From Microvirga vignae (GTDB taxonomy: Bacteria > Pseudomonadota > Alphaproteobacteria > Rhizobiales > Beijerinckiaceae): a stretch of 64,000 nt of DNA. Under the pieces are notes generated by a model. That model saw only the letters and a program-made list of their open reading frames with translations. It was not told where the DNA came from and made no database searches. The stretch lies in assembly GCF_001017175.1 (NCBI RefSeq), contig NZ_LCYG01000019.1, forward strand, positions 1-64,000, given 5' to 3'. The position numbers and the translations under genes are program-made. Below, piece after piece: positions 44,938-52,865 of this stretch. Within the stretch, counting starts at the first letter, position 1; each line of letters opens with the position of its first letter.

Positions 44938-46101
44938 ATGAACACCCGCATCTATGGCGAACATGATGAAAGGACGATCCAGCAACTGAACCGCTGCATG
45001 CGGGTTGGGAGCGCGGCCAAGGGCGTGCTCTGCGCAGATGGGCATCTGGGCTATGCGCATCCTATCGGCGGAGTGGTGGCCTATGAGGAACACATCTCCA
45101 TCAGCGGCGTGGGTTTCGACATCGCGTGCGGCAACATGGCCGTGCGCCTCGACACCCGATATGATGACATTGCCAGAGAAGCCGCGAGAATCCTGAGCGA
45201 TATCGGAAAGACCATCAGCTTCGGCATCGGGCAGAAGAATGCTGTCGCGGTCGATCACGAACTGTTCGATTCACCCCTCTGGGACAAGGCGGGTGTCCGC
45301 GACTTGAAGAAGATGGCGTCCCAGCAATTGGGCACGGTCGGCTCGGGCAACCACTATGTCGATCTGTTCGAGGATGAGAAGGGCTTCGTCTGGATCGGCG
45401 TGCATTTCGGCTCCAGAGGCCTCGGGCACAAGATCACCACCAAGCACTTGGCGCTTGCCGGCGCGAAGGACGGCATGGAGGTCGCCCCTGCCCTCGTTCA
45501 CCAGAACAGCGAGATCGGGCGTAGCTATCTCGCAGGTGTGACACTCGGCGGTCTCTATGCCTATGCCGGACGTGAATGGGTGGTCGAGCGCGTGCGCCAG
45601 ATCATCGGCGGCACGGTCGTGGATTCAGTCCACAACCACCACAACTTCGTCTGGCGGGAGAACCATGGCGGACGCGATTACTGGGTCGTGCGCAAAGGCG
45701 CGACGCCGGCTTTTCCCGGACAGCGCGGGTTCGTCGGCGGCTCCATGGGTGACAATGCGGTAATCCTGCATGGCGTGGAAAACGAGCAGGGTGCCGATAG
45801 CCTCTATTCCACCGTGCACGGTGCAGGCCGTCTCTTCGGGCGCATGGAGGCGAAGGGCAAGAAGAACAAGAAAGGCGAATGGGTTCGCCCTCCCCGCTTC
45901 ACCCGCGAGGAGATGGATTCGTGGCTGCGAGAAAAAGGCGTACTGTTGCGCGGCGGCGACGTGGACGAAAGCCCCATGGTCTACCGTCGTCTTGAAGACG
46001 TGCTCGCCTATCACGGCAACACGATCGAGATCGAGCACACCTTGCGCCCCTTCGCTGTAGCCATGGCGGGCCCCGGCGAGTTCGATCCCTACAAGGATTG
46101 A
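44938..46101 (+). CDS. rtcB: RtcB-family RNA ligase
   Basis: The 387-residue protein joins RNA 2',3'-cyclic phosphate or 3'-phosphate ends to 5'-OH ends with GTP and Mn2+. Metal ligands are visible: Asp61 and Cys64 (GVGFDIACGN), His139 (GSGNHYVD), His156 (GVHFGSRGLGH) and His232 (VHNHHNFV). The guanylylated His is His294 in STVHGAGR. It is close to the shorter bacterial RtcB group. No rtcA, rtcR or archease gene is near. A one-mismatch EcfG-type promoter lies upstream, which would place RNA repair in the stress response. ATG 44938 has GAGAG upstream; TTG 44908 is less likely. Confidence 0.93.
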   Translation: MNTRIYGEHDERTIQQLNRCMRVGSAAKGVLCADGHLGYAHPIGGVVAYEEHISISGVGFDIACGNMAVRLDTRYDDIAREAARILSDIGKTISFGIGQKNAVAVDHELFDSPLWDKAGVRDLKKMASQQLGTVGSGNHYVDLFEDEKGFVWIGVHFGSRGLGHKITTKHLALAGAKDGMEVAPALVHQNSEIGRSYLAGVTLGGLYAYAGREWVVERVRQIIGGTVVDSVHNHHNFVWRENHGGRDYWVVRKGATPAFPGQRGFVGGSMGDNAVILHGVENEQGADSLYSTVHGAGRLFGRMEAKGKKNKKGEWVRPPRFTREEMDSWLREKGVLLRGGDVDESPMVYRRLEDVLAYHGNTIEIEHTLRPFAVAMAGPGEFDPYKD

Positions 46102-46122
46102 AACCGCGCCGAGGCCTTGCCC

Positions 46123-46545
46123 TTATCTAAGCCAGCCGAAGTAGAGTGACCACAGGCTCGGAGAGCGGATCCCGCGCACCCGACGCGCTGCCTCTTCGGC
46201 TCGCATGAACTGCCCCCCATGGCACGAGCAGAGCACGATATGCGCATCATGTTCGGAGATCTGGAAGAAGTTCACCGCATCGCCGAACCGGTCGCTCAGC
46301 AGGCCTGCCGTCCGCAGCACCGGATCGTTGAAAGCGACCGTCAGAGCGGAATTGTCGGCGCGCATGGCAAGGCGGACCGCCTTCGGCTTCCACTCGATTT
46401 CGTCAAGAGTCCTGAGGAGGCGATCGGGCTCCCGTTCGAGGAGTTCCGCCCAGCGATCCAAGCGTTCTCGTTTCGACAGAACAGGAACTTCCGAGGGTTT
46501 CAGATCGGCAACATGACCGAGTTCAGACAGAGGTCTGTGTTCCAT
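46123..46545 (-). CDS. Hypothetical protein of the stress island
   Basis: The 140-residue soluble protein is acidic and helical at its N-terminus (LSKRERLDRWAELLEREPDRLLRTLDEIEW), with a beta-rich C-terminal half containing CSCHGG. The start has an excellent ribosome binding site (GGAGGGGAGC before the ATG at 46545). I recognise no family. It lies downstream of the EcfG-type sigma gene on the same strand, 190 nt away. Confidence 0.7.
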   Translation of the reverse strand: MEHRPLSELGHVADLKPSEVPVLSKRERLDRWAELLEREPDRLLRTLDEIEWKPKAVRLAMRADNSALTVAFNDPVLRTAGLLSDRFGDAVNFFQISEHDAHIVLCSCHGGQFMRAEEAARRVRGIRSPSLWSLYFGWLR

Positions 46546-46735
46546 GCTCCCCTCCTTGGCAGAGAAGCGTTTGCGAGCACCCACCAGCTGTCAGCTCAAC
46601 CATGAAACCTTAGGAAAAGTTCAGGAGCACAACCGCTCTAGTCGCTGATATTTTGGGCAGCCAAGACAGATGCCCCGCGCAGGCATGAGAGTGCTCCCTA
46701 TGCCGATGCGCGGAGCATCTTTGAAACTGCTAAGA

Positions 46736-47449
46736 TCAAGCGTCGACAGTGTGGCCATGAAGCCGATCGCCTGCGACCCCCATCAACTCAGCGAGGCGGT
46801 TCCGAGCGCGGTTCACGCGGCTCTTGATGGTGCCGACCTTCACGCCGAGAGCTTCCGCCGCATCCTCGTAGGACATGCCTTCCGCACCGATCAGGATGAT
46901 CGCCTCCCGCTGTTCCTGCGGCAGCTTTTCAAGGGCGGTAGACAGATCCTGCAGCGCGAGCTTGTCCTCTTGATCTGGGATCGCAATCATGCTCGCGGCA
47001 TGCGCTCCATCTCCATCTTCGACCTCGCGGCTGGTCTTGCGATGGGTCGAGTAGAAGCCGTTACGCAGAATCGTGAAAAGCCAAGCCTGAAGATTCGTGC
47101 CGGCCTCGAATGTCTCCTGCTTCGTCAGCGCCTTGAGCACGGTATCCTGAACCAGATCTTCAGCCTGATCGAGCTTGCCGGTGAGCGACAACGCGAAGGC
47201 GCGGAGATTCGGCAAAGCCTCCATGACACCATCGACGAAAGCCTGATCCACGGGCTCCGTATGTGCGCGGATGACCTGCGCGACGCGCTCGGCAAGCTTG
47301 GCCAGATCGCGCGGCAGCTTATCCTCAGCCGGGTCGCCATAAAGCGCACGGAGCTGCTTGCCGAGATGGAGTCGCACAGCCGCGCTCAGGGCCGCACCGG
47401 AGGCGGCCGAAGGGGTGTTCTGAGAAAAAGTATCGGTCTTATCGGGCAT
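46736..47449 (-). CDS. EcfG-type sigma factor with an N-terminal NepR-like segment
   Basis: The 237-residue protein carries a full EcfG-type ECF sigma factor from about residue 76: region 2 (LPNLRAFALSLTGKLDQAEDLVQDT, AWLFTILRNGFYSTHRK) and region 4 (LEKLPQEQREAIILIGAEGMSYEDAAEALGVKVGTIKSRVNRAR). EcfG directs the alphaproteobacterial general stress response. The first 75 residues are unusual. Residues 28-60 (HLGKQLRALYGDPAEDKLPRDLAKLAERV) resemble NepR, the anti-sigma factor that normally is a separate protein binding EcfG and released by phosphorylated PhyR. No phyR, nepR or sensor kinase gene is adjacent. I find no clear ribosome binding site or EcfG box upstream of the ATG. Confidence 0.85.
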   Translation of the reverse strand: MPDKTDTFSQNTPSAASGAALSAAVRLHLGKQLRALYGDPAEDKLPRDLAKLAERVAQVIRAHTEPVDQAFVDGVMEALPNLRAFALSLTGKLDQAEDLVQDTVLKALTKQETFEAGTNLQAWLFTILRNGFYSTHRKTSREVEDGDGAHAASMIAIPDQEDKLALQDLSTALEKLPQEQREAIILIGAEGMSYEDAAEALGVKVGTIKSRVNRARNRLAELMGVAGDRLHGHTVDA

Positions 47450-47573
47450 GCCCGACTATCTGGGGCGGCCTCGGCGTATTTAAATATCCGAGCGACAATT
47501 CGATCGATGAATTTTTTGCGTCGTGACGCAAGTTCGAGACTGGCTCCGACGAATCCATTGAGCAATCTCGGCC

Positions 47574-47599
47574 GGAACCCTTTTCCTGTTTGCATTGTT
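47574..47599 (+). promoter_or_regulatory. EcfG-type promoter (17-nt spacer, TGTT) before the YidB gene
   Basis: GGAAC (47574-47578), 17 nt, TGTT (47596-47599) fits the EcfG consensus with one mismatch in the -10 box. It ends 26 nt before the ATG at 47626, with AGGAG in between. Confidence 0.6.
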
Positions 47600-47625
47600 C
47601 ATGTTCGATCATCAGGAGCAATAAC

Positions 47626-48105
47626 ATGAGCAGCCGTGGCTTTCCTTCCATGACCGCCCTTCTGGGTCTTCTTGCCATCGCCGGTTACCAGAATCGGGAC
47701 AAAATTGCGGAGATGTTACGTGGTGGGCAGCAGCCCGGCACGCCTGGGCAACCGAGCCAACTGCCTGGTCAGCAAGCGGGTGGCCTCGGTGGTCTTGGAG
47801 GTCTCGGCGGGTTGCTGGGCGGCCTCGGGGGTGCCGGCGCAGGCGGCCTGCTGAATGGCGGCCTCGGCGAACTCGTCGACCAATTCCGTCAGAACGGCCA
47901 AGGCGATGTCGCCGATTCATGGGTCAGCACGGGCCCGAACAAGGAAATCGCGCCGCAGCAGCTTGAGCAGGCCATCGGGCCTGATGTTCTGGCGACGCTG
48001 ACGCAGCAGACCGGACTTTCGCGTGAAGAGATTCTGGCGCGCCTGTCGCGCGATCTGCCCCAAGCAGTCGATCAGTACACGCCGGAAGGGCGCATCCCGA
48101 CCTAA
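47626..48105 (+). CDS. YidB family protein (DUF937)
   Basis: The 159-residue protein starts with a short hydrophobic helix ([17 protein letters not shown]), continues with a Gly-rich run of GGLGGL units (about 55-85), and ends with the DUF937/YidB domain ([36 protein letters not shown]…[13 protein letters not shown]). The family's function is unknown; members are often stress-induced. A good ribosome binding site (AGGAG) and an EcfG-like promoter precede it. It is divergent from the sigma factor gene. Confidence 0.88.
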   Translation: MSSRGFPSMTALLGLLAIAGYQNRDKIAEMLRGGQQPGTPGQPSQLPGQQAGGLGGLGGLGGLLGGLGGAGAGGLLNGGLGELVDQFRQNGQGDVADSWVSTGPNKEIAPQQLEQAIGPDVLATLTQQTGLSREEILARLSRDLPQAVDQYTPEGRIPT

Positions 48106-48350
48106 AGCCTTCCCTGTCTTGCACGCTGGCGGCGCTCCCACCAGACAACGGCGCGGCGGCGCAGCCTGCGTGCAACCGGAAGGTCGACGGACAGCACGAT
48201 GATCCCTAGCGGGACCATCCAGAAGCCAAGCACGGGTAAAAATCCGACAACTCCACCCAATATCAACGCAACGCCGAGACTGATCCTGAGGGCCTTCGAT
48301 CGCGGCAGGGCAACATGACGCCCACCGAAAGCAACCCGCGGCTTGGTCAT
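48102..48350 (-). CDS. Small two-helix membrane protein (PGPGW-like)
   Basis: The 82-residue protein has two membrane helices joined by a short turn ([37 protein letters not shown]), followed by a very basic tail ([20 protein letters not shown]). The layout resembles the PGPGW-type transmembrane family (PF09656), function unknown. It converges with the YidB gene with a 4-nt overlap. Confidence 0.7.
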   Translation of the reverse strand: MTKPRVAFGGRHVALPRSKALRISLGVALILGGVVGFLPVLGFWMVPLGIIVLSVDLPVARRLRRRAVVWWERRQRARQGRL

Positions 48351-48413
48351 GCACAGCCCTCCTCTCTCATGAAGCGATCAAGAGATGAAAATTGCTTGAG
48401 TCAAATCGAGCTT

Positions 48414-48812
48414 TCACGCTTCCAGGGTCCTCGGGACCATGGCTTCCTTCAAGGCCTCAACGAGGGCCTCGGGGCGGATCGGTTTTTGCAGGAAGTGTGT
48501 GCCGTCCGGCAGATCGCCGGGCTTCGGCGCAACTTTGCCGGAAATCACAAGAACACCCACGTCCGGCCATCCCTGCCGAACGAGGCGGGCGAACTCAAAT
48601 CCATCAATGGAACCCGGCATGTTCACATCGGTGAGCACGACATTGATGTCCGGGCGTTTTTTGAGGAGATCAAAGGCCTCGTCCGCATCCTGCGCCTCAA
48701 CGACCCAGAACTCGGCATCGCGCAGGATTTCCACCTGCGTCAGGCGCACGAGAAGCTCGTCCTCCACCAAGAGAACGACAGGCCGGTTCAGGATCTCGCG
48801 GCGCGGCTTCAT
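48414..48812 (-). CDS. Single-domain response regulator
   Basis: The 132-residue protein is one receiver domain with no output domain. It has the acidic pair in VVLLVEDELLVR, the phospho-acceptor Asp in VVLTDVNMPGS, the Ser switch in VLVISGKVAPK and the Lys in FLQKPIRPE. Receivers of this type act as phosphate sinks or modulators; several take part in the EcfG pathway. The start is the ATG at 48812. An exact EcfG-type promoter ends only 8 nt upstream of it, so the mRNA may be leaderless or nearly so. The frame is open to 48851, but that start would lie above the promoter's -35 box. Confidence 0.88.
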   Translation of the reverse strand: MKPRREILNRPVVLLVEDELLVRLTQVEILRDAEFWVVEAQDADEAFDLLKKRPDINVVLTDVNMPGSIDGFEFARLVRQGWPDVGVLVISGKVAPKPGDLPDGTHFLQKPIRPEALVEALKEAMVPRTLEA

Positions 48813-48820
48813 AGGCTGGA

Positions 48821-48845
48821 AACGGGCGACGCAATTCCTGGTTCC
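48821..48845 (-). promoter_or_regulatory. EcfG-type general stress promoter (exact match)
   Basis: On the minus strand GGAAC (48845-48841), 16 nt, CGTT (48824-48821) matches the consensus exactly. It points at the response regulator gene, whose ATG at 48812 begins 8 nt after the -10 box. Confidence 0.8.
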
Positions 48846-49110
48846 CGCCATGTGCTCATGATGAAGCGCGCCCGGATCAAGCGCTGCCCGGCACGATTAT
48901 TTCTCCGCGCGCTCATAGCCTGAGACCTCCCTGCGCCTCCCTATCGGCGATGCCCGCAACAAATCCAGCGATGTGGCGTTTGACCTGCGGATTCATCGAC
49001 AAAGCCACTCTGGAATCTTCTGAACTCGCGGCGGCCAAGATCCGTTGTTCACGCAACTTGGTTGCACAAACTCCCGCTTGACCGGCCACTCGGATGACAG
49101 GACTGAAGCT

Positions 49111-51384
49111 ATGACAGACGATGGGCAGATCCGCCTCCAAGTCGCGAATGCCCGCCCGGGCGATGCTGGCCGCGGCATTGCCCGCATGAGCCGCCAATGC
49201 CTTGCAGAGATCGGCCTTCAGGAAGGCCAAGCCATCGAGATCATCGGCAAGAGGCACACGACCGCAATCGCCGTTATGCCCTACGCCGAGGATGAGGGCC
49301 TGAACATCGTTCGCCTTGACGGTTTGCAACGCGTCAATGCCGGTGTCGGCAGTGGCGATTATGTGGAGGTCAAGAAAGCCGAAGTTCACCCTGCCACCCG
49401 CATCGTGCTGGCTCCGGCTCAAAAGGGGCTGCGCCTGCAGGGCTCCGGCGACGCCTTGCGGCGGACTTTCTATCAGCGTCCGCTCACAGCAGGAGACGTC
49501 ATCTCGACCTCCGTCTACTCACCCAATGCGGCCGACCCCAGGTTTCCCGAGGAGTTGCGCGGGCTGCTGAACATCCCGGCTTACGGGTTACAGGAGATCC
49601 GCCTCGTCGTCGTCTCAACGCAGCCCCGCGGCATCGTTCAGGTGACGGCTGAAACCGAGGTCGATCTTCGTCCTCAATTCGAGGAACCGAAGGAAGCACG
49701 CCGCGCGGACGTGACCTATGACGACATCGGCGGCCTTGGAAACACCGTCGACCAAGTGCGCGAAATGGTGGAGCTTCCTCTCCGCCATCCCGAGCTCTTC
49801 CAGCGCCTCGGCATCGACCCGCCGAAGGGTGTTCTGCTCTATGGCCCTCCGGGCACCGGAAAGACCTTGCTCGCCCGCGCCGTCGCCAACGAGACCGAGG
49901 CGCAGTTCTTCCATATTGCTGGCCCGGAGATCATGGGCCGTCACTATGGCGAGTCCGAGCAACACTTGAGACAGGTTTTCCAGGAGGCGCAGCAGAACGC
50001 TCCTGCCATCATCTTCATCGACGAGATCGACAGCATCGCGCCAAAGCGCGAAGAGGTCACGGGCGAGGTGGAACGGCGCATCGTGGCACAGTTGCTGACC
50101 CTCATGGATGGACTGGAGCCGCGTCAGAACATCGTCGTCATCGGCGCGACGAACCGTCGTGAAGCCATCGACGAAGCCCTGCGCAGACCCGGGCGCTTCG
50201 ACCGCGAGATCGTGATCGGCGTTCCGAATGAATCCGGTCGCCGCGAGGTTCTGGCGATCCACACGCGCGGTATGCCGCTTGGCGAAGACGTGAACCTCGA
50301 TGAGCTCGCGCGAACTACCTATGGTTTCGTCGGCGCGGATCTTTCCGCCCTTGCCCGCGAGGCGGCGATGGACTCGCTTAGACGCATCCTGCCGAACATC
50401 AATCTTAAGGACGGCATTCCCGCTGCCGTGCTGGAGAACCTGCGCGTCACCAGACAGGATTTCCAGAATGCTCTAAAGCGCATTCAGCCCTCCGCGCTGC
50501 GCGAGATCATGATCCAGGTGCCCAATGTGTCTTGGGACGACATCGGTGGCGTCGAGGAAGCACGAACTCGCCTGCGCGAAGGCGTGGAGCTTCCGCTCAA
50601 GAGCCCGGAATCGTTCCGCCGTCTGGGAATACGCCCCGCCAAAGGCTTCCTGCTCTTCGGCCCTCCCGGGACCGGCAAGACCCTTCTCGCGAAAGCGGTC
50701 GCCCGCGAGGCGCAGGCGAACTTCGTCGCCACGAAGTCGTCGGACCTTCTCTCGAAATGGTATGGAGAGTCGGAGCAGCAGGTGTCCCGGCTCTTTGCCC
50801 GCGCCAGGCAGGTTGCTCCCACCGTCGTCTTCATCGACGAAATCGACTCGCTGGCGCCTGTCCGCGGCGGAGGACTGGGTGAGCCCGCCGTGACGGAGCG
50901 CGTGGTCAACACGATCCTGGCCGAAATGGATGGGCTCGAGGAATTGCAAGGCGTCGTCGTGATGGCTGCCACGAACCGGCCCAACCTGATCGACCCTGCC
51001 CTCCTCCGTCCGGGCCGCTTCGATGAGTTGATCTACGTGCCGGTCCCCGATGCACAGGGACGACGGCACATCCTCGGGATCCACACGAAATCGATGCCTT
51101 TGGGCCCCGATGTGGATCTCGACATGGTGGCTGAACGAACCAGCCGCTTCACAGGTGCGGATCTTGAGGACCTTACCCGCAGGGCCGGATTACTTGCCCT
51201 GCGAGAGTCCCTGGAAGCACAGAATGTGACTATGGCCCACTTCGAGCAGGCTCTTCGGGAAACGCGGCCCTCGGTCACGCCGGAAATGGAGCGGGAATAC
51301 GAAGACATGGTCCGCACCTTGAAGCAGGAAGGCCCGCAACGACAAGCGATCGGCTTCCTACCATTGAGACAAGCGGCCGAGTAG
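49111..51384 (+). CDS. CDC48/VCP-like AAA ATPase
   Basis: The 757-residue protein has the full CDC48 design: an N domain (1-200, double-psi barrel with ARPGDAGRGIARMS and the CDC48_2 part), D1 with Walker A GPPGTGKT and Walker B IIFIDEIDSIAPKR, and D2 with a second GPPGTGKT and VVFIDEIDSLAP. Both domains keep the arginine-finger region (RPGRFD). CDC48/VAT proteins are hexameric unfoldases, usual in archaea and eukaryotes and scattered in bacteria. ATG 49111 has AGGAC 8 nt upstream. An exact EcfG-type promoter lies directly after its stop and drives the next gene. Confidence 0.93.
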   Translation: MTDDGQIRLQVANARPGDAGRGIARMSRQCLAEIGLQEGQAIEIIGKRHTTAIAVMPYAEDEGLNIVRLDGLQRVNAGVGSGDYVEVKKAEVHPATRIVLAPAQKGLRLQGSGDALRRTFYQRPLTAGDVISTSVYSPNAADPRFPEELRGLLNIPAYGLQEIRLVVVSTQPRGIVQVTAETEVDLRPQFEEPKEARRADVTYDDIGGLGNTVDQVREMVELPLRHPELFQRLGIDPPKGVLLYGPPGTGKTLLARAVANETEAQFFHIAGPEIMGRHYGESEQHLRQVFQEAQQNAPAIIFIDEIDSIAPKREEVTGEVERRIVAQLLTLMDGLEPRQNIVVIGATNRREAIDEALRRPGRFDREIVIGVPNESGRREVLAIHTRGMPLGEDVNLDELARTTYGFVGADLSALAREAAMDSLRRILPNINLKDGIPAAVLENLRVTRQDFQNALKRIQPSALREIMIQVPNVSWDDIGGVEEARTRLREGVELPLKSPESFRRLGIRPAKGFLLFGPPGTGKTLLAKAVAREAQANFVATKSSDLLSKWYGESEQQVSRLFARARQVAPTVVFIDEIDSLAPVRGGGLGEPAVTERVVNTILAEMDGLEELQGVVVMAATNRPNLIDPALLRPGRFDELIYVPVPDAQGRRHILGIHTKSMPLGPDVDLDMVAERTSRFTGADLEDLTRRAGLLALRESLEAQNVTMAHFEQALRETRPSVTPEMEREYEDMVRTLKQEGPQRQAIGFLPLRQAAE

Positions 51385-51393
51385 GTGCTGGCG

Positions 51394-51418
51394 GGAACAT
51401 CCTATCATGCGCTCCGTT
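51394..51418 (+). promoter_or_regulatory. EcfG-type general stress promoter (exact match)
   Basis: GGAAC (51394-51398), 16 nt, CGTT (51415-51418) lies 9 nt past the CDC48-like gene and 50 nt upstream of the ATG at 51469. All nine consensus bases match. Confidence 0.85.
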
Positions 51419-51468
51419 GGCTTGCCGTCGATCAATGCTCTATGAGCGAAGCCAATGGAGGCCGAGCG

Positions 51469-51630
51469 ATGAAACGATCAGACATGGCAAAACAGGGCCG
51501 TGGCCCTGAGGACTCGCAGAAAGCCAAGCATGGCGGGAATCGCGCCGGCGAACACATGAGGGATTCAACCAGTCAATCCGGAAAGAGCAGTCAGGCTGCG
51601 GGAAAGGACCCTCACCGGGGAAGTCGCTGA
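51469..51630 (+). CDS. Tiny hydrophilic stress protein candidate
   Basis: The 53-residue product is extremely hydrophilic and rich in Lys, Gly, Ser, Gln and Arg, without any hydrophobic core (DSQKAKHGGNRAGEHM is typical). It is probably disordered, in the manner of KGG-repeat or hydrophilin stress proteins, though I see no exact KGG motif. The ATG at 51469 has GGAGG 8 nt upstream, and an exact EcfG-type promoter precedes it. Desiccation or osmotic protection would be a guess from composition and promoter. Confidence 0.65.
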   Translation: MKRSDMAKQGRGPEDSQKAKHGGNRAGEHMRDSTSQSGKSSQAAGKDPHRGSR

Positions 51631-51642
51631 GGTTCAGGCAGC

Positions 51643-52845
51643 TTACTCGGCTGCCATCTGCTGGCTGATCGGGTTTGCTCTGCTCGAAGCGGCGAGCAGG
51701 CGATGGTGGAGTTCGTCCACGTGTCGCACGGACCGTAAAGCCTTGAGCATGGGCCCGCAGATCAGCCGCTTTCCGCAAGGATCGCGATAGCAGACGGGAT
51801 CCCAAAGTCCCATCGGTGTCCAAATGTCGGGATCGTGCCATTCCGGCATGCCGAGAATCGGATAGAGGCACACACCTCTCAGGGGGACACCTTCGCGCAG
51901 GAGAAGTTCCGACTCCTGCGCGACCTCATGCAACCAACGGCTGCGATGATCGCCGATATGGCTAGTCTCTGTGATCATCACTTCGCCACCATAGCGTTCC
52001 CAGACCGAGCGAACGAGATTGCTCAAGGACCATCGGCGCGGATCGTCGTCGGTGAGCGGCGGGATCACCCCGTCTTCTCGCGCGGTTCCGCCCCATTCCC
52101 ACTGGTTCGTCCAGTAGTAGTTGATGCCCACCACATCGAGATGCTCACGGCTGCCGCCGAGCTCGGGCAGAAGGCGCCCGCACAGCATGTCCCAGCTCTG
52201 AAAGACGAGACGGTCGTTGAAGTCACGCGCCTCCTCTCCCAGATCCCGGCGATCAGCGGGAGAAGCGACCCGACACAAGGGATCGGCATTGATCATGCGC
52301 GCCCCAGGACAGGCGGCCCACAGAGCATTGATGCCTACGATAGCCGCTCGTGTGAGCGTCACCTTGAGATCCCAGCCGCGCCCTGTCACGTGGGGGGCGA
52401 ACAGGCCCTTCTCGCCGCCCGCATAGGACATGAAGGAAGGCTCATTCACCGGCGTGAAGGCGCAGGTGCCGTCAGTCCGTGCAGCGATGTAGCGGCCGAC
52501 GGCATAGCAATAATCGGCAAACCGCTTCGGGAACTCCTCGCTCCAAAGATCAACCTCTTGCGGGTAGCCGTAGTGGAAAAGATCCCAGATCACCTCCACG
52601 TCATGGCGGCGCGCAGCCTCCATGAAAGGTTCGACAGTCGAAAAGTCATAGCGCCCGCCCCCCAGATCTACGAGCGGCCAACGGATGGTTTCGCGGGCTG
52701 CGTGAAGACCGAGGTCCGCAAGCTGCCGGTAATCCTCATCGACGGTTTTGTCATGGCCCGTCGCGACAACCTGGTCGAACCAATGGCCATGCCGGTTGTA
52801 CCCGGTCGATCCTTCAAACCCAGCCAGAAAGAAGCTTCGGAACAT
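51643..52845 (-). CDS. GH1-like (clan GH-A) glycosidase
   Basis: The 400-residue protein is a TIM-barrel glycosidase. The acid/base Glu135 is in TPVNEPSF and the nucleophile Glu293 in MITETSH, the spacing used by beta-glucosidase-like enzymes. It is shorter than standard GH1 enzymes and has no signal peptide. The sugar is unknown. ATG 52845 has AAGG upstream; the frame open to 53010 overlaps the next gene. It lies 20 nt downstream of a second gene of the same type on the same strand. Confidence 0.82.
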   Translation of the reverse strand: MFRSFFLAGFEGSTGYNRHGHWFDQVVATGHDKTVDEDYRQLADLGLHAARETIRWPLVDLGGGRYDFSTVEPFMEAARRHDVEVIWDLFHYGYPQEVDLWSEEFPKRFADYCYAVGRYIAARTDGTCAFTPVNEPSFMSYAGGEKGLFAPHVTGRGWDLKVTLTRAAIVGINALWAACPGARMINADPLCRVASPADRRDLGEEARDFNDRLVFQSWDMLCGRLLPELGGSREHLDVVGINYYWTNQWEWGGTAREDGVIPPLTDDDPRRWSLSNLVRSVWERYGGEVMITETSHIGDHRSRWLHEVAQESELLLREGVPLRGVCLYPILGMPEWHDPDIWTPMGLWDPVCYRDPCGKRLICGPMLKALRSVRHVDELHHRLLAASSRANPISQQMAAE

Positions 52846-52865
52846 GCGGCCTTCTCCCCTCAAGC

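Noticed and set aside
48913..49422. 169-codon minus-strand frame overlapping the CDC48-like gene start
   Set aside because: It is antisense to the N domain coding region and has no motif; only its last 50 codons lie outside, and these lack a ribosome binding site.
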